A DNA stretch of 38,128 nucleotides, from positions 1 to 38,128 of the forward strand of contig NBMB01000033.1 of assembly GCA_002084765.1 (NCBI GenBank), written 5' to 3'. The position numbers and the translations under genes were made by a program. Positions 16,291 to 26,600 of this stretch are shown piece after piece; position 1 is the stretch's first letter; each line of letters begins with the position of its first letter. The notes beneath the pieces were generated by a model. That model made no database searches, was not told the origin of the DNA, and was given only the letters and a program-made list of their open reading frames with translations. The DNA comes from Candidatus Cloacimonetes bacterium 4572_55. GTDB lineage: Bacteria > 4572-55.

Positions 16291-17190
16291 TTAAACAACG
16301 GTTTGATCATCATTCAATTTATTGATGATTTTTTTGATCTTTTCGATCAGCAGCCATTTTGTGAACGGTTTTGATATGAATTCATGTTCATTTCGGGGAT
16401 CCGCTTGTCTACGAGGCATACCGGAGAGGAATATGTAGGGGAATGTGAGGCGGTTTTTTCGTTTCAAAGTTTCGACCACTGTCAAGCCGGTGACGCTCGG
16501 CATCATAATATCAAACAGGGCAAAAGCGATGGAATCCTTATATTCCCATGCCAGATCCAATGCTTCTTGACCGTCGGTCGCTTCGTATGTATCACAATTA
16601 AACAACAGCAAAATCTCTTTCATAACAAGCCGAATGTGTTGTTCGTCGTCAGCGATCAACACATGTCGGGGCAAATAATTTTCTTTCTTCGGCATATCCG
16701 AAATTTTTTCACCTGCCAACAGCCATTTTTCGGTCGGTACGCCTTCTCGTTTCCATCGTTTTTCAATATTGTGTTTCAATTTCATATTCTGCTTGTGAAT
16801 CCCATAAAAAGCTCTCCAGTCATTCGAGTCTGACGGAAGTACGCTCAATACATGCTGATCGTGTGTATCGACCGAGAAGATCGGAGAGCTCCCTCCGTTT
16901 TTCCCGCGGTCAGGCAGCATGGAGATACAAATTTTCATGTGGGGATAAAAATCGTTTCCCATCCGTATCCAATACTTTTCGATCTTTGTGACCTCGTCGA
17001 GCTCACACTTTTCGATAATTTTTCTGGACTGCAATAGACCGTTAATATTCGATTTCAATCGAAAGCAGGTCTTATCAATCACTTTATTCGGCACTGACAC
17101 CCTAAAATAGGCTACGTCACAGTAAAGCCATAGTGCCCGCATAAGCAATTCCGGCGTTAAAACTGTCGGAATTGTCCGTGGATATCTTCT
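16291..17190 (-). CDS. Response-regulator-like protein with a C-terminal receiver domain
   Basis: This is a 299-residue protein. The last 120 residues are a CheY-type receiver: HVLIADDEQHI (acidic pair), phospho-acceptor Asp227 in ALFDIMMPSVTG, LSGMP switch region and the lysine in FISKPF. The first 170 residues match no family I know; they are soluble, with many charged residues and a few aromatics, and carry no helix-turn-helix that I can see. A receiver at the C-terminus with an unknown N-terminal domain is less common than the reverse. I chose the ATG at 17190 because CGGAG lies 7 bases before it; the frame extends to a TTG at 17211. No partner kinase is nearby. Confidence 0.8.
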   Translation of the reverse strand, partial: RRYPRTIPTVLTPELLMRALWLYCDVAYFRVSVPNKVIDKTCFRLKSNINGLLQSRKIIEKCELDEVTKIEKYWIRMGNDFYPHMKICISMLPDRGKNGGSSPIFSVDTHDQHVLSVLPSDSNDWRAFYGIHKQNMKLKHNIEKRWKREGVPTEKWLLAGEKISDMPKKENYLPRHVLIADDEQHIRLVMKEILLLFNCDTYEATDGQEALDLAWEYKDSIAFALFDIMMPSVTGLTVVETLKRKNRLTFPYIFLSGMPRRQADPRNEHEFISKPFTKWLLIEKIKKIINKLNDDQTVV

Positions 17191-17673
17191 CATTTTGAAA
17201 CTCCGGTACAACTATCCCCGGACCGCCGAAAAACAATTTTAAAAAAACAAAGTCGTTGCACGTTGTCGGTTCGGCAGTTAAACGATTTATATGCAAATAT
17301 ACTACGCGTTTTATGATTTTATGTCAAGCACAAGTTTTGTTCGTTCCCGATTTTCCGTTCGATTTTTCCTGGCGCCTCCAACGGGAACCCCAAAAAAAGT
17401 ATGTTGAAAAATCCAAATAACGCAATGAAAACTATTGATTTTATAGATAAATCTATTAATTTAGGATTCGCTTTTGTCAGAAATCCGTTTTGATTTTTTT
17501 AGATTTTTCAGATTGGAAATAAAATGACAAAAGGGGGAAAATTTTTTATTTAAAAGTATCTGGAAATAAAAAAAATGAACGGATAATGAACGAAGTGAGA
17601 CGCTCTTTTTTTTATCTGTGGTGAATTCAATGCATCACAATTTTTCTAATTTGTTTCACGACTTGGAGGTTCT
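17191..17673. other. Divergent intergenic region before the giant protease gene
   Basis: AT-rich, with no credible ORF. It holds a candidate minus-strand promoter (17299-17327), a 14-bp dyad ATAGATAAATCTAT at 17443-17456 and the GGAGG Shine-Dalgarno sequence (17665-17669) of the giant gene. I could not place a convincing promoter for the giant gene itself. Confidence 0.5.
17299..17327 (-). promoter_or_regulatory. Candidate promoter of the response-regulator gene
   Basis: On the minus strand TTGACA (17327-17322) and TAGTAT (17304-17299) are 17 bases apart. The -35 is perfect, the -10 has two mismatches. The leader to the ATG would be about 100 bases. Confidence 0.45.
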
Positions 17674-20600
17674 ATGAGGTCCATGATGTTCATGGAAAAG
17701 AATGCGCTTTTTACGATGTCCCGAGGTGGGATAAGTTTTTTTCATGTTTTATTTTTTTCATGTTTTTTATTAACCTTTGCCACAAGCGGTTCCGCGGCGG
17801 ATATTGACTTTATTTCCGGCGAAACCGAACTGGAAACGACGTCAAGCAACGCGACGCAGTTAAGCCTTGTCAACTATGTCGCGGGTATGGATTTCTATGA
17901 TGTGAAGACTCCGCAAGGGGAATTCTCCGAGCTGATTCTCCCGGGCTATGGGAGCAATCTTGAGATCGGTTCGCCGAAGCTACCGGTCTTACATAAACTG
18001 ATCGAACTGCCTTTAGACGCTGAGGTTCATATCGAGATCGTTGATCGGGATAATAGGCTTGAAGTTCAAGAGTATGATCTCAGTGATCTTGGTATCACAC
18101 GTCCGCTGATCCCTGTCCAGCCCTCTCAGTCAAAAAGCGGGGATAGAGCGAAATTTGTTTATCACCCCGAGGCGTATCAGCAAAATAAATACGCGCCAGC
18201 CGAGCTTGTGACTGTGGAAATTCTCGGTACTATGCGCGGGGTTCGCCTGGCGAGATTGAATATCGCGCCGATCCAATACAATCCAGACGCGAATTCCATA
18301 AAAGTTTATACCCGAATCGAGGTTGATGTCCATTTTATAGGCGGCGATTTGCAACGGACCGAGCAGCTGAAAGCCGCTGTGTATTCTCCATTTTTCCAAC
18401 CGTTGCGCCACCAGATCATCAACTCGCGACCGACGCAAATTCGGGATACCTTGACCCGCTATCCGGTGAAGTATGTGATTGTGTCGGATCCCATGTTCGA
18501 GTCAATCCTGCAGCCCTTTATTGAATGGAAGCAAAAAAAGGGATTTTATGTTGTCGAGGCATATACCGACGATCCTGCAGTCGGGTCCACAACCAGCTCG
18601 ATCCATTCCTATCTGCAAGGGCTTTACGACAGCGGAACGCCAGGCGATCCCTCGCCCTCTTTTGTTCTTTTTGTCGGGGATACAGGGCAAGTTCCGGCTT
18701 ATAGCGGTAACGAGGGGGGTCATGTTACAGACCTCCACTATTGCGAATTTACCGGCGACGATTTTCCGGAAATGTATTACGGTCGATTTTCTGCCACTTC
18801 CCTGTCCGAGCTTCAGCCCCAGATCGATAAGACGCTGGAATATGAGCAATATCTGATGGACGATCCTTCTTTTCTGGACGAGGTGGTCATGATCTCCGGC
18901 GTTGACGGGACGTATGCGCCAACTCATGGCAATGGGCAAATCAACTATGGAACCACGTATTATTTTAACGCCGCGCATGGCTTGACTTCGCATACCTATC
19001 TCTATCCCGAATCCGGAAGCAGCGACGCGCAGATTCGTCAACATGTAAGCGACGGCGCGGCTTATGCCAACTATACCGCGCATGGGAGTTCAAGCGGCTG
19101 GGCGGATCCGAGCTTCAGCGTCTCGGATGTGGCAAGCCTGCAGAATCAAGGGAAATATCCGCTCATGGTCGGAAACGCGTGCTTGACCAATAAATTCGAG
19201 GTCGCTGTCTGTTTTGGCGAGGCTCTGCTACGCGCGGAAAATAAGGGCGCGCTCGGCTATATTGGCGGCTCGAACAGCACTTATTGGGACGAGGATTATT
19301 ATTGGGGAGTCGGGTTTGGCACAGTCACCCCAAATCCTACGTATGAATCGACCGGATTAGGCACGTACGACAGCGCGTTCCATGATCACGAAGAAGATGA
19401 AGATGATTGGTATGTCACCCAAGCCGGAATGATGTTTGCCGGGAATCTCGCTGTGACAGAAGGCGGCTCACGGGTCTCATATTACTGGGAAATTTATCAC
19501 CTGATGGGCGATCCTTCGCTTATGGTATATTTCGGACAACCGGACGCGATGAGTGCAAGTTACAATGGCATGCTACCGTTGGGCTCGGGCAGTTTCACCG
19601 TGACAACGGAGCCGGGGGCGTATGTGGCTCTTTCTATGAACGGCGATCTATACGGCGCGGCTTTGGCAAACGCTTCGGGGCAAGCGGATCTGACGTTTGA
19701 TCCAATAGACACCCCCGGCGCGGCGGATATTGTGATCACCAAACAGAACCGGCAGCCGCATATCGGCGAGGTGGTGGTCTCTCCGGCAGACGATCCCTAT
19801 CTCGTTTATGATAGCCATACGATCAACGACGCGACTGGGAATAACAATGGTCAAGCCGATTTCGGAGAGGGTATCAGTCTGGATATGACAATCGAAAATC
19901 TGGGGAACGCTACCGCGAACAATGTGACCGCGTCACTTTCCGCATCGGATTTTTATATCACTCTGACCGATAACTCGGCGAATTTCAATACGATTCCGGC
20001 AAACCAAACCGCTACTGTATCGGACGCCTTTGGTTTTGATATCGCGGATAATATTCCGGATCAACATTCAATATCGTTTAATCTGGAAATGAACAGCGTA
20101 GGGCGGGATACATGGACGTCGCACTTTTCGATCATCGCAAACGCGCCCAACTTTGACGTGGGGCAGTGGACCATCAATGACGATAGCGGAGATAGCAATG
20201 GTCGGCTTGATCCGGGCGAAACGATCCAACTTATCGTGCCGACGTCCAATAATGGACACGCGACATCGTCTGCCGCGACTGGTATGCTGTTTTGCACCAG
20301 CCCCTATATCACGATCACTGATAACAGCCACAGCTTCGGGACTATGAGTCCTGGCGCGTCCCAGAATGCGCAGTTTAGCCTTGACGTGGACGCGGACGCT
20401 CCGATTGGCGAATCGGTCACGCTTGCTTATCAAGTCTCTGCGGGAAATTACGACGCGCTGTCTGACCTGAACGCTTCGATCGGGATAATTCTGGAGGATT
20501 TTGAGACGGGCGATTTTTCCCGATTCGACTGGATTCATGGCGGAAACGCGGATTGGGGAATTATCGAACAAGACGTCTATGAGGGGATATATTCCGCGGA

Positions 20601-23600
20601 ATCCGGCGTTGTGGCGCACAATGAATCCTCAGAACTTTCGATCTCGATGACGTCAGGATCAGGCACGATCTCTTTTTATCGGAAAGTTTCTTCTGAAAGC
20701 GGATATGATTATCTCAAATTTTATATCGACGGCGTCATGCAGAACGAATGGGGGGGCGAAGTTTCCTGGGGACAGGTTTCTTATGACGTAGCCGAGGGAA
20801 CGCATACCTTTATGTGGGCTTATGAAAAAGACGGTTCAGTCAATAATGGCAGCGATAAAGCCTGGATCGACTACATCGTTTTTCCTTCTGGAGGCGGTGG
20901 CGGATCGTCGGATCCGAATATCCAGCTTTCCGAGACCAGCTTAGATTTTGGGCTGACCCTTGTCGGCTCTTCTGTGAACCGGACGCTTACCATTTCCAAT
21001 AATGGCGAAGCCGCGTTGCAAGTGACGAATATCGCCAGTTCTCATAATGACTACAGCGTCAACGAGACCAATTTTTCCATCAATCCGGACGACAGCCGGA
21101 ATGTGACGGTCACTTTTACGCCCTCCTCATCCGGGCAGATCAACGGCTCCCTGACCATTTCCAGCAACGATCCAGATCAAGGAAACGTCACCGTAGCACT
21201 ACAAGGTTCCGGATCCACGGAAAATCTGGACATTGATGTCTCTCCGACTTCCTTTGACGAGGAATTGTTGACCGGCGCGACCGCGGATCGGCAATTGACG
21301 GTATCAAATAATAGCGGGAGCGGATTCTCCTTTGATATCGAGATCGAAGAAGCGGGCGGCTCGGTCCGTATCCAACCGGTTCAATATGAATACGTTGAGC
21401 TAGCAAAGGGCGAGGCGGACTCTCGACATGGTAAGCCGACTCTCCGCGACGCGGGCGGACCAGATCAATTTGGCTATCATTGGATCGATAGCGATGAGGC
21501 CGGAGGTCCAGGATTCAATTGGATCGATATTTCCCAGACCGGAACCTCGCTATCGCTTGACGATGACGATTACGACGTCGCAGATTTGGGATTTGACTTT
21601 CCTTTTTATGGAGAGACCGAAAATTCCATCAGCATCTCCTCCAACGGCTATCTGACATTTGGCGTACCTGCGGAGGATAGCTACAGCAATCAGGGCATTC
21701 CAAACACGAGCGACCCAAATGAGCTTATCGCCATTTTCTGGGATGATCTGGATCCCTCTTCCGGCGGAAATATCTATTATTATGCAGATGCGGCTCAGAA
21801 CCGCTGGATTGTGCAATACGACGATGTGCCGCGTTATGGAAGCAATAGCGATCGCTACACCTTTCAGGCGATCCTGCACGCAAACGGCTTGATTCTGTTT
21901 CAATATCAAACCATGGAGGGCAATTTAGTCAGCGCGACGATCGGAGTTGAAAACAGCTCTGGGTCTGATGGATTGGAGACCGTATCCAACGCGGCTTATA
22001 TGCATGACGCGTTGGCGGTGCGCATTACATCCTCGCCCACATGGATTCAGGTCGATCCGATGTCCGGGACCGTCGGGGCAAACAGCGAATTGTCTCTTAA
22101 TGTGCTTTTTAACGCCGCGGGTTTGATCGGCGGGGATTACAATGCCACTATTTTGATAAAAGAGAGCGGCGCAACCGTGGCGTCTGTTCCCGCGCATCTG
22201 CATGTAACTGGCGCGCCAGATATTCAACTCTCCGAGACGAACTTCGATTTTGGAACTCACTTTGTCGGCGCGACTGTACAACGCACCCTGACTGTGAGCA
22301 ATCTCGGAACCGATCAATTGGCTGTGACAGGGATGGTGTCATCCCATACCGACTTCACGGTTGATCAGACAATTTTTAGCCTAAATCCGGGTCAGAGTCG
22401 TGATGTGACGGTTACTTTTCATCCATCCAGCCAGGGCGCGACTACAGGGATCCTGACGATCGAAAGCTCTGATCCGGACGAACAGACGGTCACGGTGGGT
22501 CTGCAGGGACAAGGCTCTCTGCCGCCGGATATTGCTGTTCAGCCGACTGAGATGTGGGAGAATTTATTAACTGGCGAAACCGCGACCCAATATCTGACGA
22601 TCCAAAACACGGGTTATAGCGATTTGATTTTCAATATGTGGCTAGAGCGTCCCCAGACTACGCGGACGCGAACTCGGAGTGAACTACGTAGCCAAAAAAA
22701 TCCGAAATCTGCTCAAGGGAAATCAATTAAGCAGGGACAAATTCCCCAGGGCGCTGAATATGTCGAAGGTCAGGTGATTGTCAAGTTGAAACCCGGCGTG
22801 AACCCGGATCAAATTAAAAGAGATATGAAAGCGACCACGCTGAAATCGCTCAATTTGATTGGCGCAGAGGTGTGGAATTTGTCCGATATGTCGGTGCAGG
22901 AGGCGATCCAACGCTATAGCTCTGACCCATATTTTGAATACATCGAGCCAAATTATCGTCTGTATGCGCTGGAGACAATTCCGAACGATCCCCATTTTTT
23001 CCAGTTGTGGGGGATGCACAACACAGGTCAGACTGGGGGTCAAGACGACGCGGATATCGACGCTCCAAATGCGTGGGATATCGGCGTGGGCGGCGATGTG
23101 ATCGTCGGAGTGATTGATACGGGAGTCGATTACAACCACAATGATTTGGCGGATAATATGTGGACAAATCCGGGAGAGATCCCCGACAATAATATCGATG
23201 ACGATAATAATGGATATGTGGACGACATTCACGGTTGGGACTTTTTCTACGGCGACAACAATCCTCTTGACGGCAACAGGCACGGCACACACTGCTCTGG
23301 AACCATTGCCGGCGTGGGAAACGATGGCGTTGGCGTGGCAGGTGTCTGCTGGCAAGCAAAAATCATGGCACTGAAGTTCTTGGACGACGGGGGTTCGGGC
23401 GATACTGACGGCGCGATATCCGCGCTTGAATACGCAGTGATGATGGGCGCGAATCTGACCAGCAATAGTTGGGGCGGCGGCGGCTTTTCCCAGGCAATGC
23501 ACGATGCAATCTCCGCGGCACAAGATGCTGGACAGCTCTTTATCGCTGCGGCTGGAAATGATTATGAAAGCGACAACGACCAGAATCCGCACTATCCTTC

Positions 23601-26600
23601 TAACTATGATTTGGATAGCGTGATCTCGGTCGCGGCGACTACGCATAGCGACGAATTGGCTTCATTTTCCAATGTGGGTCAGGAAAGCGTGGACCTGGGC
23701 GCGCCGGGCACCGACATTTACAGCACGACTCCAGGAAACAGTTACGAGCATCTCAGCGGCACATCTATGGCGACGCCTCATGTTGCGGGAGCCGCGGCTC
23801 TGCTCTGGTCGTCCGCGCCCCAGTTGAGCAATCTGGAGATCAAGGAGCAGTTGCTGGATAATGTGGACTTGACGCCCGCGATGCAGGGGCGGGTTCTTTC
23901 TAATGGGCGCCTTAATATCGCCAACGCGATGCGCGGGCTGGTTACATGGGTCGTGACAGATCCGGAACAGGGCGTGGTCCCGGCGAATTCTACGGTCACT
24001 ATTGCCGTGATTTTTGACGCATCCGGTCTGGACGGCGGAGTCTATGACGCCAATATCGTGATTAGTAGCAACGATCCCGACGAATCTCCGCTCATCGTGC
24101 CGACTCACTTGACTGTGACCGGCGCGCCGGATATCGGCATATCGGACACGCAACTGGATTTTGGTTCGCAATTTCTCAATACGGAAAGTTCGCTCAACCT
24201 AACGATATCCAATAACGGTACCGATCTCTTGACCATCAGTTCTATATCGACTAATCACAATGATTTCAGCGTGGATCTGAATGGATTTGACTACACGATA
24301 AACCCGGGGGACAGCCACGCCATTCCTGTGATTTTTAGCCCCAGCTCGGTTGGATCTATGAACGGAACCCTCTCCATTTCCAGCAACGATTCGGATCAAT
24401 CGACCCTGACCGTCGCATTGACTGGGCAGGGCGTTACCCCGCCAAATATCTCTGTTTTTCCGACTTCGGTCAGCCACACTCTGCCCGCTGATCAAACCGG
24501 ATCACAGATTCTGACGATCCAGAATACCGGGGTTGCCGACCTGAATTTTAATATCTCGCTGGAAGAGGTTGCGGCCGCGCTGGCTCGCCAGGATGCAGAA
24601 GTGGTTACACACGCTTCTCAATTCGGGAGTCAGATCAAAAGCAGTCGGCTCTCGCATCTGGAATTGGGCAAGGGAGAGATGGATCCGAGACATGGCGATC
24701 CAAACCTCAGAGGATCGGGTGGACCGGACAATTTTGGCTATCGCTGGATTGATAGCGACGAGCCCGGGGGACCTGCTTTTAACTGGTTCGATATTGCCGG
24801 CGTTGGCACAGAAATTTTTCTGCCAGACGACGGCTCCGAGAGCGTGGATTTGCTGTTTGGGTTTCCTTTTTATGGAGAGATAAAAAATTCCGTCAGAATC
24901 TCTTCCAACGGATACTTGACCTTCACCAACAACGGATCAGGCTATTCCAATGATCCGATTCCAGATACCAGCGACCCAAACGATATGATCGCTCCTTTCT
25001 GGGACGACCTGAATCCGAGCTTAACCGGGTCGATCTACTATTACCACGACGTCTCTGGAAATCGCTTTATCGTGCAGTATAGCAACGTGTTACACTACGG
25101 CTCCACGGAAGGGAACTACACCTTCCAGGCGATCCTTTCTTCCGGAGGCTCGATTCTGTTTCAATACCTGGAGATGGACGGTGAGACGACCGGCGCAAGC
25201 GTCGGTATCGAGAATAGCGACGGATCCGATGGATTGCTGGTCGCTTTTAATACGGAGTATATCCATGACGAATTGGCTGTTAAGATTCGATCGGGTCCAG
25301 AATGGCTGTCGGTGGATACAGAAAGCGGCGTGATCTCCGGAAATAGCTCGTTGGATATTCTGGTCCTGTTCGATGCCACGGGCTTGGCTCTTGGCGGGTA
25401 CGACGCCAATATTTTGATCGATAGCAACGACCCGGATGAGCCTCAATTGACAGTTCCCGCGCATCTGCAAGTAGGCGGAGGCGTCTATCCGCCTGAATCG
25501 CCCTCCCAACTGGACGCGGTGACCCAATCTGCAAGCAGCATCGACCTGACATGGGTGGACAACTCGAGTAATGAGGACGGCTTTAAAATTGAGCGGCGAA
25601 TCGGAGAGACCGGCGCGTTTGTCGAGATCGGAACAATTGCGCGCAATGTGACTGCTTATGAGGATAACGATCTCGTTTCCGCAACCAACTATTGCTACCA
25701 GATTCGGGCGTACAATTCCGCGGGTCAATCCGGTTATTCCAACAGGGCTTGCGATATCACGACGGGTACCGCGCCCACTGCGCCGTCCAATCTCAGCGCA
25801 ACGGCAAACGGAAATCAAATTGATCTTGCTTGGGATGATAACGCGAGTAACGAAACCACTTATCGGGTAGAGCGTCGAATTGGCGAAATCGGAAATTTTG
25901 TGCAACTTGTCGAATTGGCACCAAACACGACCGCTTATGCTGATCTGGATATCGACATTGAGGTGGAATATTGCTATCAAGTGTACGCGCTGAACGGGAC
26001 CGGAAATTCTGATTATTCCAATATCGATTGCGCGACCACGCTGGGTATTGTTCCAATCTCGCCGGACAACCTGACAGCCACCGCGATAAATAGCGGACAG
26101 ATCGATCTCGCCTGGGACGATAATTCGGATAATGAGACCCATTTCCGAGTGGAGCGACGCGATGGCATGAACGGCACCTTTACCCAAATCGGCGAATTAG
26201 GCACTGACGCGACCGAGTTTAGCGATACCACGGTGGGTCCGGATCAACTCTATTGCTATCGGATCTATGCCCTGAACGGGGCTGGAAATTCTGATTATTC
26301 CAATATGGACTGCGCGACCACGCTGGGTATTGTTCCAATCTCGCCGGACAACCTGACAGCCGCGGCGATAAATAGCGGACAGATTGATCTCGCCTGGGAC
26401 GATAATTCGGATAATGAGACCCATTTCCGAGTGGAGCGACGCGATGGCATGAACAGCACTTTTACCCAAATTGGCGAATTGGACGCTGACGCGACCGAGT
26501 TTAGCGATACCACGGTGAATCCGGATCAACTCTATTGCTATCGGGTGTACGCGCTGAACGGGGCTGGAAATTCCGGTTATTCCAATATGGACTGCGCGAC

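Noticed and set aside
22723-23646. Antisense frame of 307 codons opposite the S8 domain
   Set aside because: The sense strand encodes a complete subtilisin with all catalytic residues; the antisense frame shows no family motif.
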